64,000 nucleotides of DNA from contig NZ_HG417094.1 in assembly GCF_000455445.1 (NCBI RefSeq), positions 12,834 through 76,833 on the forward strand, given 5' to 3'. Below the pieces are notes generated by a model, which worked only from the letters and a program-made list of their open reading frames with translations, did not search any database and was not told the origin of the DNA. Every line of letters starts with the position of its first letter. Position 1 is the first letter of the stretch. Below, in pieces: positions 45,601 to 55,164 of this stretch. This DNA is from Hoylesella timonensis 4401737 = DSM 22865 = JCM 15640. Its GTDB lineage: Bacteria; Bacteroidota; Bacteroidia; Bacteroidales; Bacteroidaceae. The translations under genes were made by a program, and so were the position numbers.

Positions 45601-46191
45601 AGACTGAGCTTTGAGTCTGAGGCTTCTAAAAAATACACGGTATATGCTGGCAACATGAACTCTAAGTGGCAAATGGGTTGGAGCAACACCCTTAGCTATA
45701 AGAACTTCCAGTTGTTCTTCCTCATCAATGGTCGCATTGGCGGTAAGGTGATTTCGCTCACCGAGTCGTACCTTGACAACTTAGGATTGTCACAGCGTAC
45801 CGCAGATGCACGCTTGTATGCCGAGCAACACAACTTGACAGTCAATGGACAACTGGCAATGCCCCTGCCAGATGGTAGTGGTCGACTGGTTCCCATTGAG
45901 AGTTATTACACAAGTATCGGTGGTGTGAAGAAGAGTCCATTGGAGTATATTTATGATGCCACTAACTTCCGCTTGCGCGAGTTGTCTATGGGCTATACGT
46001 TCCAAAATCTCTTTAAGAGCAATGCCAGCCTCAATGTGTCGTTCATTGCACGCAACTTATTCTTCTTGTACAAGAATTCACCCGTTGATCCTGATGTATC
46101 TTTGTCAACTGGCAACGGATTAGGTGCGTTCGAGATGTTCAACATGCCTTCTTCGCGCTCGTATGGATTATCAATGAAACTAACATTCTAA
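42658..46191 (+). CDS. SusC-family TonB-dependent transporter with STN domain (GH85 locus)
   Basis: The 1177-residue protein has a signal peptide (MREKYLYYSILVALLLCPLGISAQ) and an STN domain (about 30-95, TPLKTVLKEVERQTKMSI). A carboxypeptidase-like domain (GTVVDSHGEPLIGVTV), plug (LIVLDGVPMSN, NVLKGANAAALYGSAAANGVV) and barrel follow. It imports released N-glycans or glycopeptides in concert with the SusD-like protein 15 bases downstream; the cargo is inferred from the GH85 genes. Confidence 0.95.
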   Translation: MREKYLYYSILVALLLCPLGISAQTVTKVFNKTPLKTVLKEVERQTKMSIIYNVSEVNGQKKITATFNNEPVAKVLDRVLDTSLDYSIENKMITIFHRNKAQEKAKTTPQNRIGQSRTIQGTVVDSHGEPLIGVTVRIKNAQTGVVTDIDGKYSLVTKETAPTLEFSYIGYTPQSIVANSNNINVKLKEESSMLNEVVVTAMGIQRKEKSLTYATQQVKAEDLMRVQDPNAVNSLEGKVSGVVITPSAGGAGGASKIILRGNKSVLGNSSPLIVLDGVPMSNGTRGQINGSNIEYAGVSEGADPLSMINPDDIESMNVLKGANAAALYGSAAANGVVMITTKKGKQGKLSVSVTSNITFDTPLLTPEIQNVYGARIKAAGGLDIGSWGDKVANRPADQLTLQSSFDSSAPFAPGFVNTVHLRNAAKNDLDDFYRTGTTINNSVSFSGGTEKIQSYFSFSNSHANGMLVSNSYNRNTVNFRQSYNFLKRLHINTAINYIQTITNNRPGGGTVMNPVYHMYTAPRNLDMDYYRNHYYRENGTWMAKNVPAYVQQNGSIYELTTTDLTFNGPMQDWAYLEKSQNNPYWLTRMNSTKQRTDRVFGTVSGKIDIYDGLDFQARLSIDHTKYDNDGKRYATTFTPGGIEPYGIYSKTLDRTSEIYTDYLLSYNKTFEDTWSVSATAGWVAHLIRTKYQNTYTTATPKDGNKIRFSKLVNYFETDAATAGETRASVSTNWDKAALFTAQLGWKDMVYFDASYRQDWYRAFRQFKDRGTSASYGYFGFGANAIVSSMVKLPEVISYLKYRASYSEVGNSIPNKVLARSSRDTFTGAVPPSPYSSFKNPKPEKTRSFETGIESSWFGSRLDFDFTFYHALSTDQYMEGANASGKIEPMNSGKIRNMGVETTLGYNFRFGKDWRWKTSYNLSYNDNEIMETTYNPDGTEKLVFQDVAEVRVRYKKGGSIGDMYVTDYKRNADGTLVTTKDGRLSFESEASKKYTVYAGNMNSKWQMGWSNTLSYKNFQLFFLINGRIGGKVISLTESYLDNLGLSQRTADARLYAEQHNLTVNGQLAMPLPDGSGRLVPIESYYTSIGGVKKSPLEYIYDATNFRLRELSMGYTFQNLFKSNASLNVSFIARNLFFLYKNSPVDPDVSLSTGNGLGAFEMFNMPSSRSYGLSMKLTF

Positions 46192-46206
46192 ACAATCGTT
46201 CAAACA

Positions 46207-48012
46207 ATGAAAAGAATACAATATATTGCAATAGCAGCACTTACTACAGGGTTCATGACCCTGCAGTCGTGCTTGGATTTTGATGAGCCGACCGATGATT
46301 TTCGACCAAATGACATTACTATTGATGAGGGAGACATCGTGGGTGACGCTAACGCTGTAAATCTCATCAACTATAAGGCGTTGTACACAGAGGAGCAAGT
46401 AGATGCAGCAGCCAAGAGTTTGGATAAATATTTTGGCATGTTGAAGGTAGCTCAGTACTGTATGCGGGGTGGAAAGGAAGGGCAATATCCAGGTTCACAT
46501 GCTTACCAGCGTTATTATACGTTGCCCGATGTGTATGCACAATATGGTGTTGTTCCACATTCCGATTTTGCTCATGCTGGTGAGTTGATATCTTCCTATC
46601 ATGCCAGTCAGGATTGGATTTCTGGACCTAACGGTCAGTTTATGGGAGCACGTACCAGTTTGACGCCGCTGCTGAATCATAAATCTTCCGATTCCATTCC
46701 TGAAGTGAAGGCGATAGCCTTGTTGTTGTACAACTATGCAGCGATTGAGAATGTAGACATGTATGGAACCATTCCTTACAATGACTTCAAGGCAAACAAG
46801 GTAGACCCACCTTTCAAGTACGATGACATGAAGACCATCTACACAGGTGCCGAAGCCAATATTGATACCATTGTTAATTGTCTACGCTATTTTGACAGCA
46901 AACCTGCGTGGTATCAAGCCAAGGTGAAGGATATTGTCAACAATTTTAGCGAGGTAACGCAAGACAAAACAAACGGTGTTAAAAACATGGAGACATGGGT
47001 TCGCTTTGCCAATTCTCTGAAGTTGCGCATGGCGATGCACATGGTCAAGGCAGAACCTCAGTTGGCACAAAAGTGGGCAGAGGAAGCTGTGAAGAGTGGA
47101 GTGATTGATGATTTAAAATATGAAGTGGGTATGTTCCCATCCATTTATGGAGGTGTACATCCTTTGGTAGAAATTTCCGAAAGCTGGGGTGATATGCGTT
47201 TTAGTGCTTCGTTCGTTAGTTTGCTGAAGAGTTTGACACACCCTTACCGTTTCTCTCTTTGCATGAAAAACAGTGGAGATTTGCGTAATGACCAAGGTGT
47301 TTCTTTGCCTGCCGAATCAGACCAAGTAGGTATCCGCTCTGGTATTCACACAGGGAAAGGGCAGTCCTACGGTTCTAACCAGTTTGTTGGGTTCAGTCGA
47401 ATCAATCCTAAGCTGATAGAGAAAGCACCTTTGTACCTCTTTAAGTGGGCAGAAATTGACTTCTTGCGTGCAGAAGGTGCCTTGCGAGGATGGGACATGG
47501 GGGGTAAAGCCGAATTGTTCTATAACCGCGCTATTGAAAACTCTCCGTTCTTAGAGCCAGGCACTAAGTTTTACAACGGCTTAAAGTCTGTGATCTTGAA
47601 GAAATATATAAATGTTGAGAAGCCCACGCCTTATATGTATAAAGATCCTACCGGCTCATCACCAGATATGGAAAGCGTGACGAAGATTGGCGTCAAATGG
47701 AATGAAGCCGATGACAAGGAAACGAAGTTAGAGAAAATTATTACGCAGAAATACATTGCACTCTTCCCTAACAGCATGGAAGCATGGGGCGAAATGCGAC
47801 GCACTGGTTATCCGAAGATGTTCCCTGTTCTTAACGTTGAGGAAGGAGACGGCAGTTTGAAACCTGGCGATTTGGTTCGGCGCATTCTCTTCCCCAATAG
47901 CGATGATGCTTCGTTGAAAGACATTCAGGCTACTGGACTGAAAGCCTTGGGCGGTCCCGACCAGCAAGCTACGCGTGTGTGGTGGGATGTGAAAGGTAAA
48001 GGAAACTTTTAA
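46207..48012 (+). CDS. SusD/RagB-family lipoprotein (GH85 locus)
   Basis: The 601-residue protein has a lipoprotein signal (MTLQSC) and LDFDEPTDDF. It has a TPR-rich SusD layout: NYAAIENVDMYGTIPYNDF, WAEIDFLRAEGALRGW and MEAWGEMRRTGYP. These motifs fit the SusD-like subgroup (SusD-like_2 type) rather than classic RagB. It follows the SusC gene by 15 bases and precedes the first GH85 gene after a hairpin. Confidence 0.9.
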   Translation: MKRIQYIAIAALTTGFMTLQSCLDFDEPTDDFRPNDITIDEGDIVGDANAVNLINYKALYTEEQVDAAAKSLDKYFGMLKVAQYCMRGGKEGQYPGSHAYQRYYTLPDVYAQYGVVPHSDFAHAGELISSYHASQDWISGPNGQFMGARTSLTPLLNHKSSDSIPEVKAIALLLYNYAAIENVDMYGTIPYNDFKANKVDPPFKYDDMKTIYTGAEANIDTIVNCLRYFDSKPAWYQAKVKDIVNNFSEVTQDKTNGVKNMETWVRFANSLKLRMAMHMVKAEPQLAQKWAEEAVKSGVIDDLKYEVGMFPSIYGGVHPLVEISESWGDMRFSASFVSLLKSLTHPYRFSLCMKNSGDLRNDQGVSLPAESDQVGIRSGIHTGKGQSYGSNQFVGFSRINPKLIEKAPLYLFKWAEIDFLRAEGALRGWDMGGKAELFYNRAIENSPFLEPGTKFYNGLKSVILKKYINVEKPTPYMYKDPTGSSPDMESVTKIGVKWNEADDKETKLEKIITQKYIALFPNSMEAWGEMRRTGYPKMFPVLNVEEGDGSLKPGDLVRRILFPNSDDASLKDIQATGLKALGGPDQQATRVWWDVKGKGNF

Positions 48013-48029
48013 CTTATTACTAATATGGT

Positions 48030-48080
48030 GATAGGGAACTACCGTCTGTTCGCTGAAAAGGATCAGGCGGTTCCCTCATC
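48030..48080 (+). other. Structured hairpin between SusD and GH85 genes
   Basis: GGGAA (48034-48038) pairs with TTCCC (48071-48075). An inner arm, CCGTCTG with CAGGCGG, carries one T-G wobble, and the flanks GAT/ATC extend the stem. No T-run follows, so this looks less like a terminator and more like an RNA-processing or attenuation element that lowers or stabilises transcript downstream of SusD. Confidence 0.55.
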
Positions 48081-48124
48081 AATAATTTTATATTTATAAC
48101 TTAATCAATAAAACAACCAAATCT

Positions 48125-51100
48125 ATGAAGAAAAGATTTTTACCCCTGATGCTTTTGGCTTGTTTGGCTGGACCTGCAAATGCGCAGTCTGGCATGTCGC
48201 CAACGGCAACATCCACGATTTATGATTTCGCTGGATTTAATGAGGTTACTCTGCTGAACCTTTTCGATAAGGCTTTGCAGAACGGTCGCAACTATCCTAC
48301 CAAGGCAGAATTTGAGGCTGCAGGTATTCAAGCTTCTGACATTGCTTTTGTACGTTCGCATGTTAAGCAGCGTGCCATCTTGGATCGCAAAGACCGTTTG
48401 GTGAAAGACACCTACGAGAAGCGTAACCTATTTATGAATATTCCGAGCGGTTCGGGTAAGGGCATCGGTGGCTATCCATCGTCCAACTTTGCCAATGATG
48501 TGTTCTCTATGTGGAACTACACCAACCTCTTTGGTTCTTGGAACCATGGCTTATTCCAGGCTCCGGGAGCATGGACCGATGCAGCACACAAGAATGGTAC
48601 CGACATTATGAGTGGTATCAAGTTTTTTGAAAGCTGGACAGCTGGATCGCATGATACAGAATATGTACGCTTCTTATCAACCAAAAACTCGGATGGCACC
48701 TACAAGTATGTTAAACCCATGCTCAACTGTCTGCTGTTCTTCGGGTTCGATGGTATCAACTACAACTGGGAGGATAACTCTTACTCTAATTCTGATGTAA
48801 CAGCTTTCCACAAGGCTTTGTACAAGGAAGCAGAGAAGATGGGCTTCAATAACTTCCACGCAGCACTTTATACGCAAGGCTCCAGCCTGTCGAGTGCGGC
48901 AGTTGACTATTTATATGGTACAAAAGCCACTGGCAAGACCTTCGACTTGTTCCTCAACTACTCTGGTGGTGATTTCGCTGCTGGTGGTTATGAAAGCTCT
49001 GTTAAGGTTGCAGAGCAGGCGATGGGAACCGCAGAAGGCCTTTATGGAGGTGTCTGGATTGTTAATATGAATCGCAACTGGCAAGGATTGGTAGGAACGA
49101 CAGATTACGATTGGGAAACGGACAGCTATACTTTCCAACCTAACGAAACTGTGAAGCGAATTGGCGTCTGCCTTTGGGGAGAGCATGGCGACAGCCGTTT
49201 CTGGAGTTACAACTCTGGTTCGGATGCGCTGAATGCACAGTACAACTATCAACGCTTGTTGGAGCGTGGCTTCTCTGGCGGCAACAGAAGTCCATTGAAT
49301 CGTCCTGCTATTAAAAATACAGGACATGAATGGGAAGGCGAGAACGCATTAAAGAATTTCCATGGTTTAGCTTCGTTCATTCCAGAGCGTTCAGCGATAC
49401 AGGGAAATCTTCCTTTCTTGACACACTTTAACTTGGGTAATGGAGAGCGTTACAACTATAAAGGTAAGAAAACGGCTGGTACATGGTACAACATGGCGAA
49501 CCAAGATGTAGTGCCTACTTATCGCTGGTTGGTTTATGGCGAAGGAACAGAAACTGTTTCAAATGCTTTGCAGCCAGAATTTACACATATCGACTCGTAT
49601 AACGGTGGCTCATGCTTACTGTTGAAAGGACAGTCCGCAGCACAGGGTGTTGATGTAGTTCTGTTTAGAACCGACCTTAACGTGAGTGCGGCTAATCCTA
49701 TTGCCAAAGTTGCTTTGAAGACAAAACAAGCTGGCGAATCTAACTTGTATTTGATTGTAAAGGTAAACAATCAATGGAAAGAGGTAGCAGTAGGTGCTAC
49801 TGACGACAAGACATGGCAAGAGAAAAAGGTGAGCCTGCCTGTTAACATGGGCGACCGAATTACTCACATTGGTTTGCGTGCCAAGAACGTAACAGACAAG
49901 TATAATGTGTTGGTAGGTAAGCTCGAACTCAATGACGACGTGAAGGCTACACCTGCTAATGTAAAGAATCTCATGGTAGAAGTGAAAGAAGAATCACAGA
50001 AGAGCCTTTCTGCAAAACTGTATTGGGATGTAGACCATTCTACAGGTGTACGTGCAGACTATGGCATGATTTACAACTGCGAGGCTAACATCGACCACTT
50101 CGAGATTATGTATAAGAATGGTAAAGACGGTCGCATTTCAGAGGTAGGTCGTACCACTCAGTGGGGTACCTACGTTCCAAACATCGTATTTGCCGATGCT
50201 AATGAAAAACCATTTATCGGTGTACGCTCTGTATCAACAGACTTGAAGACTTATTCTCCTATCGAATGGGTAGAGATTACGCGTGCCGACGCTTCTCAAT
50301 TGCCAGAAGAAACGGTTGGTGGAACAGATACTTATGGAATTAGTAAGATTAATCCGAATGCCGATGGATTCAAGACAGCTGTAGAACAAAGATTTTTGAC
50401 AAGCGTTACAACTACAGGTGCTGTAAAAGACTTGAATTATACAGCTACGGAATCGCCACGCGATAGCTCACAGTATGCAAATGCTCGCGACCACAAGTTG
50501 GTTGTCAAGCAAGGACAACAGATTACGATGACCTTTAAGGCTCCCAATGAAAAAGACGGTTTGAAGTGGTGCTTTGCAGGTGGTTGGTTAGACTTAGACG
50601 GAAGTGGTACATTTAACTATCCTAAGGCTCCAAAAGACGACCCTATGGGTGAGCAGATTTTCTTTGCCGGAAAGATACGTGCGGCAACTCCTGAGATACA
50701 AGATCCGAACGGCTATACATTTAAGTTTACAGTACCTCAAGATGCTCACGTAGGTACAAGTCGTTTGCGTATTGTGTTTGCAGATGCTTGGTTTGGCGGA
50801 ACTTTCTTGCCAACTGGCTTGACTGCAAAAGGATTTACTATCGACTTTGATGTGGAGATACAAGGTGAGAAGAACGGACAGCGTCAATATGTGGATACAC
50901 AACATGATCAAGGTATTGCTGACCAGCCCGAGGGTTTATCAGGAACTGATGGCGTAGACAATACCGTGTTTGCTGGTGGTGTTTCTAATGTGACAGTAAA
51001 TGGCAATGACATTCTCTTTACCAATGTGGAGAAGGCTTGGATTTACACCGTTGACGGAAAGATGGTACAATATCTTACAAACCCAACATCACTTAGCCGA

Positions 51101-51181
51101 AACGAGCTTCAAGATGGTGTTTACCTTGTAAAGATGCAAAACAAGAATGTCATTAGAACGGAAAAGTTAGTGATTAAATAA
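48125..51181 (+). CDS. GH85 endo-beta-N-acetylglucosaminidase with T9SS sorting domain
   Basis: The 1018-residue protein has a signal peptide (MKKRFLPLMLLACLAGPANA). The GH85 barrel (about 100-420) shows GAWTDAAHKNGTDIMSGI and LFFGFDGINYNWED, with the N-x-E catalytic pair at Asn214 and Glu216. Beta-sandwich modules follow. A segment near 740-930 (LDLDGSGTFNYP, FKFTVPQDAHVGTSRLRIVF) resembles a GEVED-type domain. The end (KAWIYTVDGKMVQ, GVYLVKMQ, KLVIK) is a type IX secretion sorting domain, so the enzyme is probably exported to the surface. GH85 cleaves the chitobiose core of N-glycans. Confidence 0.88.
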   Translation: MKKRFLPLMLLACLAGPANAQSGMSPTATSTIYDFAGFNEVTLLNLFDKALQNGRNYPTKAEFEAAGIQASDIAFVRSHVKQRAILDRKDRLVKDTYEKRNLFMNIPSGSGKGIGGYPSSNFANDVFSMWNYTNLFGSWNHGLFQAPGAWTDAAHKNGTDIMSGIKFFESWTAGSHDTEYVRFLSTKNSDGTYKYVKPMLNCLLFFGFDGINYNWEDNSYSNSDVTAFHKALYKEAEKMGFNNFHAALYTQGSSLSSAAVDYLYGTKATGKTFDLFLNYSGGDFAAGGYESSVKVAEQAMGTAEGLYGGVWIVNMNRNWQGLVGTTDYDWETDSYTFQPNETVKRIGVCLWGEHGDSRFWSYNSGSDALNAQYNYQRLLERGFSGGNRSPLNRPAIKNTGHEWEGENALKNFHGLASFIPERSAIQGNLPFLTHFNLGNGERYNYKGKKTAGTWYNMANQDVVPTYRWLVYGEGTETVSNALQPEFTHIDSYNGGSCLLLKGQSAAQGVDVVLFRTDLNVSAANPIAKVALKTKQAGESNLYLIVKVNNQWKEVAVGATDDKTWQEKKVSLPVNMGDRITHIGLRAKNVTDKYNVLVGKLELNDDVKATPANVKNLMVEVKEESQKSLSAKLYWDVDHSTGVRADYGMIYNCEANIDHFEIMYKNGKDGRISEVGRTTQWGTYVPNIVFADANEKPFIGVRSVSTDLKTYSPIEWVEITRADASQLPEETVGGTDTYGISKINPNADGFKTAVEQRFLTSVTTTGAVKDLNYTATESPRDSSQYANARDHKLVVKQGQQITMTFKAPNEKDGLKWCFAGGWLDLDGSGTFNYPKAPKDDPMGEQIFFAGKIRAATPEIQDPNGYTFKFTVPQDAHVGTSRLRIVFADAWFGGTFLPTGLTAKGFTIDFDVEIQGEKNGQRQYVDTQHDQGIADQPEGLSGTDGVDNTVFAGGVSNVTVNGNDILFTNVEKAWIYTVDGKMVQYLTNPTSLSRNELQDGVYLVKMQNKNVIRTEKLVIK

Positions 51182-51211
51182 TTCACATAAAACTTTGACC
51201 ACATGAAAAAT

Positions 51212-51289
51212 AACCGTTAGGTAGTTGGTAGAACTTGAATGCGATGAGCAACAACAATGTTGAGAGTTCCAATTACCTAACGGTTTTTT
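51212..51289 (+). terminator. Terminator/attenuator between the two GH85 genes
   Basis: A 17-bp stem (51212-51228 with 51269-51285, one G-T pair) is followed by TTTTTT. The long loop holds a further inner pairing (AACT with AGTT). It lies 25 bases before the second GH85 start, so read-through would be needed unless that gene has its own promoter. Confidence 0.78.
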
Positions 51290-51313
51290 GTTAATCTAAA
51301 TATCAAAACCAAA

Positions 51314-54300
51314 ATGAAGAAAATTTTATTAGCTGCTGCAATATCTGTGGCAAGCACAGCCCTTTATGCCCAACGGACGCCTGAACATCCTTTGGACATT
51401 AAAGATGCAAAGTTTGAAAACCTGATTAACTACTTGGATCGGTGGAATGCAGGACAACAGCCAGACGGCGTTTCTCGCATGGACGATGAGTTTTTTATCT
51501 CTCGTGTCAAGCCGAAAGAGCGAATCAAGGACGGTGATTATTTGGCAGTAGACGGTGTAGACTCCAATCGAAAAATGTGTTTATGGGTTCCGTTGGACGA
51601 CCCTACGGTAACTTGGAAGTCGTTGCCAAGATATTGTTTCGAGGGCGATAACTTTAGTTTGTGGTCGTATGTTGACATTCATGGCAACTGGACATCGCCA
51701 TGGTTTCGCTCTACGGCAGGCATCTCGGATGTGGCTGCTAAGAATGGTGTCAAGGTAGGATGCCTATGGTCTATAGGTTGGTCGCAATCTGTTTATACCA
51801 CACCATGGTATGGATTTGGGGACGAATCTAAACTGATGCAGAAAGTCACCGAGAAAAATAATGACGGTACATTTAAGAATGCGGAGCGATTGGTGAAGTT
51901 GCTCAAATACTATGGCATCAATGGCATTGGCGTCAACTCAGAGTTTTATTCAGACCAACAGTCCATGGTTCAAATACAGGACTTCTTTAGAGCGTGTCAT
52001 CAAAAAGGAAAAGAATTAGGCTGGGACTTTCAAGTATATTGGTACGACGGTACTAATGACAATGGACAGATTACGTTTGATAATGGGCTAGGATCACACA
52101 ACCAGCGTATGTTTGGCGATAGTCAGAATGTTACCACGGACATGCTCTTCTTTAATTATAACTGGGACTCCCAAGACCTGACCGACTCGGAATACAAAGC
52201 CAAACAGATGGGACGTAGCAGTTATGACTTGTATGCTGGCTTCGATATTCAAGGGCGCGGACTTACCACACGAGGTTATAGTCAAAGTTGGGAAATCTTA
52301 AAGAATAAGAAAATCTCTGTGGGCTTCTGGGGTGCACATGCACAAAGCCTCATTCATCAGAGTGCCACCGATAATGGTACCTCGGACATTGCTATTCAGA
52401 ATGCATACCTGCAAAAGCAAGAGTTGATATTTAGTGGTGGTAACCGCAATCCTGTGGTTCGTCCAAGTATCAACAACGGTTGTAACCTGTCTAATGCAAG
52501 TCTCAAGAACTTCCATGGAATCGCAGAATTGGTATCTGCCAAATCTACCATTCAGACAGTTCCGTTCGTTTCGCGGTTTAACCTCGGCAACGGTTTGAAG
52601 TTCCGCAATGAGGGCGAGGTGACATTTGACCACAAATGGTATAATCTCAATACACAAGACTTGATGCCAACATGGCGTTGGTGGATTACTGACCGTAACG
52701 ATCAGGCAACAAACGCCAACCTTTCAGGATTGATAAAAGCCGACTTAACCTTTGATGAGGCTTATTTCGGTGGTTCGTGTCTATCTCTTCATGGCAATAC
52801 TAACTTCTCGCGCGTGAAGTTGTTCAAGACACTCCTAAAGGTACAACCCACTTACGAATTTTCTATTACTTATAAGTTGACAGGTGAGGACAAGAAGAAT
52901 ACACATGCGAAACTGTTTGTGGCGCTCAAGGGTAAAACCAATGAGTACAAGGAAATAGACATACCAGCAGCCACTAAGGCTGGCGAATGGAACACATTCA
53001 CTGCAACCATGGAAGAACTTCAGATTCCTGCCGAATCGGAGATTGCCATGTTGGGTATCGCTGTTGAAAATACTCCTGATGACTACAATATGTACGTGGG
53101 TGAAATGGCTGTGCGCAATCCTGCACAAACGTTCAATACACTGAAGCCAAAAATCAAGGAGACACAATTGTTACGTGGTCGCTATAATGCATTAGATTTC
53201 AAGGTGCGGTATGCCAGCAAGGAAGAAACGGGTGATACCAAATACTATAACGATGATGTAGATACTTGGTATTATGAAATTCTCTTCCAAGAAGAGGGAC
53301 AGTCGCAAATGGTGCTGACGGCAACCACCTCATGGGCAGGTTATGTAATCGATGCTCCTTTGGTGAGTCGTGAAAAGAATCGCAAGGCGCGATTGGGTGT
53401 TCGTGCAGTGGCACCTGATGGAAGGATGAAATCGGACATCTCATGGAGCGAATGGTTGGATGTTCCTTATAATAATCCTCTCTCTACCATGGTTATTGAC
53501 AAGCCTGTTGTTAAACCGAATGAACAGTTTACTATCAAACTTTTGGACGAGTTGGCTGATCCATTGGCAGAAATCAAGATTGTTGACCCGAGAACAGGAA
53601 AGACCATGGCGTCCGTCACCAACGCAACGATGATTCAAACAACAGTTCCTACCATTGGACTTTACGATTTGCATGTGAAAGACGGCAAGGGACAAGAAAA
53701 AGTAACTCGTGGCTTTGTGCAAATAACTCCCGAGGAGACAGGTGCTGTTCCACAGGTTACAGCGGTTACTGCCGATAAGGAGAATGCAAAGACCAACGAA
53801 CAAGTGAAGTGGACATATACATCAAAAGACGGTGAGGGTAAAGTGTCGCGCGCTATTGAGATAAGAGATCCACAGATGTTCATGATTCCCGGTGAGATAC
53901 AACAAGGCAAGACTTATACCTATGCCTTGTGGTTCAAGGTAGACAAGTTTGCTCACGACAAGCAGGGTACAAACTTGATTAACAAGAACACGGTAGCCGA
54001 CAAGTGGCCGCACAATAACTGGGGTGACCTTTGGGTACAAATCCGTCCTGAATGGAAAGGCAACACTAAGCATCCTGCCAATGAGGTGTCATTCAACGTC
54101 ATGGGTTGGGAGGCTCACGACAATCCTAATGAACAGATGATGTCTACAGGCTACAGCATCACACCGCGTATTTGGAATCACATTGCCGTGACGCAAAATG
54201 AGAGCGGACATCAGGTGATGTATTTCAACGGAAAGAAAGTTGCAGAGACAGATTTCTCTCCATGTCTGCGTCGTGAAACACGTAACGACAGCCGTATCAA

Positions 54301-55096
54301 CACCTCGGTAACAGCCAATATCTTTATCGGTGGCGGTGGTGTGTATAAGTCAGGCTTCAACGGCTGGATTGACGATGTACAGGTTTGGGACAAGGTTTTG
54401 ACAGAAGATGAAATCGCTCAAGCAATGAATGGCTATCAAAAGGATGCTGTACCTGACCATTTACAAGGCTATTATACCTTTGAAGAAAGAACAGAAGACA
54501 GCGTATTCCCAAACTGGGGCAAAGCTACAGGCAAGGATGGACAAGTGGTTGTAATGGATGGTAGCGGTGGCGAGAACACCAGCAATGCTTCCTATAAGAA
54601 GCAATCAGCCATGAACGATGCGTTGGGCTATCCTGGTATCGTAGGGAGCTTGGATGTAAAAACCACCCCAGCGTGGACTCTCGATCAAGCTACTGTGGTA
54701 GGCGAGGAAGGTAAAACAGCAACTGTTACTTATGCGAATGCAGGTAGTTACAGCGCTGTGATCAAACTCATGAACCGTTGGGGCGAGACAACTGCAACCT
54801 CTGCCAAGACTATTGAGATTGCTGAGTCGACAGGTATCGACAACGTCAACACGGAGGTGGAGTTGGCTGTTTATCCAAATCCGTTTGCTGAAAGTGTTAA
54901 TCTCCGATTTGCACAAGGTGGAACTTATAAGGTTAACATCCTCAATGCAGGAGGTATGTTGCTACAACAAAATGTTTTCGATGCTGGAGCAGGACAAGTT
55001 GCTAATATCCGCATCAATGGCGCAAAGGGTGTGTATTTCATTCAGGTGATGAAAAATAATCAATTGTACAAATCAATTAAAGCGATTAAGCGATAA
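51314..55096 (+). CDS. GH85 endo-beta-N-acetylglucosaminidase with LamG and T9SS domains
   Basis: The 1260-residue protein has a signal peptide (MKKILLAAAISVASTALYA). The GH85 barrel (about 85-390) shows LWSYVDIHGNWTSPWF, AAKNGVKVGCLWS and LLKYYGINGIGVNSEFYS. Its catalytic pair is Asn208 and Glu210. It diverges from the first GH85 enzyme. Bacterial Ig/PKD-like modules (about 700-850), then a LamG_3-like lectin domain (about 880-1040, YTYALWFKVD and NGWIDDVQVWD), precede another PKD-like segment. The end (LAVYPNPFAESVNLRF, GVYFIQVMKNNQLYKSIKAIKR as separate parts) is a T9SS type A sorting domain. Confidence 0.9.
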   Translation: MKKILLAAAISVASTALYAQRTPEHPLDIKDAKFENLINYLDRWNAGQQPDGVSRMDDEFFISRVKPKERIKDGDYLAVDGVDSNRKMCLWVPLDDPTVTWKSLPRYCFEGDNFSLWSYVDIHGNWTSPWFRSTAGISDVAAKNGVKVGCLWSIGWSQSVYTTPWYGFGDESKLMQKVTEKNNDGTFKNAERLVKLLKYYGINGIGVNSEFYSDQQSMVQIQDFFRACHQKGKELGWDFQVYWYDGTNDNGQITFDNGLGSHNQRMFGDSQNVTTDMLFFNYNWDSQDLTDSEYKAKQMGRSSYDLYAGFDIQGRGLTTRGYSQSWEILKNKKISVGFWGAHAQSLIHQSATDNGTSDIAIQNAYLQKQELIFSGGNRNPVVRPSINNGCNLSNASLKNFHGIAELVSAKSTIQTVPFVSRFNLGNGLKFRNEGEVTFDHKWYNLNTQDLMPTWRWWITDRNDQATNANLSGLIKADLTFDEAYFGGSCLSLHGNTNFSRVKLFKTLLKVQPTYEFSITYKLTGEDKKNTHAKLFVALKGKTNEYKEIDIPAATKAGEWNTFTATMEELQIPAESEIAMLGIAVENTPDDYNMYVGEMAVRNPAQTFNTLKPKIKETQLLRGRYNALDFKVRYASKEETGDTKYYNDDVDTWYYEILFQEEGQSQMVLTATTSWAGYVIDAPLVSREKNRKARLGVRAVAPDGRMKSDISWSEWLDVPYNNPLSTMVIDKPVVKPNEQFTIKLLDELADPLAEIKIVDPRTGKTMASVTNATMIQTTVPTIGLYDLHVKDGKGQEKVTRGFVQITPEETGAVPQVTAVTADKENAKTNEQVKWTYTSKDGEGKVSRAIEIRDPQMFMIPGEIQQGKTYTYALWFKVDKFAHDKQGTNLINKNTVADKWPHNNWGDLWVQIRPEWKGNTKHPANEVSFNVMGWEAHDNPNEQMMSTGYSITPRIWNHIAVTQNESGHQVMYFNGKKVAETDFSPCLRRETRNDSRINTSVTANIFIGGGGVYKSGFNGWIDDVQVWDKVLTEDEIAQAMNGYQKDAVPDHLQGYYTFEERTEDSVFPNWGKATGKDGQVVVMDGSGGENTSNASYKKQSAMNDALGYPGIVGSLDVKTTPAWTLDQATVVGEEGKTATVTYANAGSYSAVIKLMNRWGETTATSAKTIEIAESTGIDNVNTEVELAVYPNPFAESVNLRFAQGGTYKVNILNAGGMLLQQNVFDAGAGQVANIRINGAKGVYFIQVMKNNQLYKSIKAIKR

Positions 55097-55118
55097 TTGG
55101 TTTGCTTCAAACATCTAT

Positions 55119-55157
55119 GATAAAAAGGCTGGGCGGTTTTCGCTCAGCCTTTTTATC
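55119..55157. terminator. Bidirectional terminator after the GH85 locus
   Basis: A 17-bp stem (55119-55135 with 55141-55157, one G-T pair) has a GTTTT loop and A/T tracts at its base. It lies between the converging GH85 and ribD genes and can terminate both. Confidence 0.85.
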
Positions 55158-55164
55158 ATCAAGT

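Noticed and set aside
48125-51181. GH18 assignment for the first endoglucosaminidase
   Set aside because: FDGINYNWE resembles the GH18 motif, but the surrounding segments (WTDAAHKNG, the N-x-E pair) fit GH85 better and are shared with the second enzyme.
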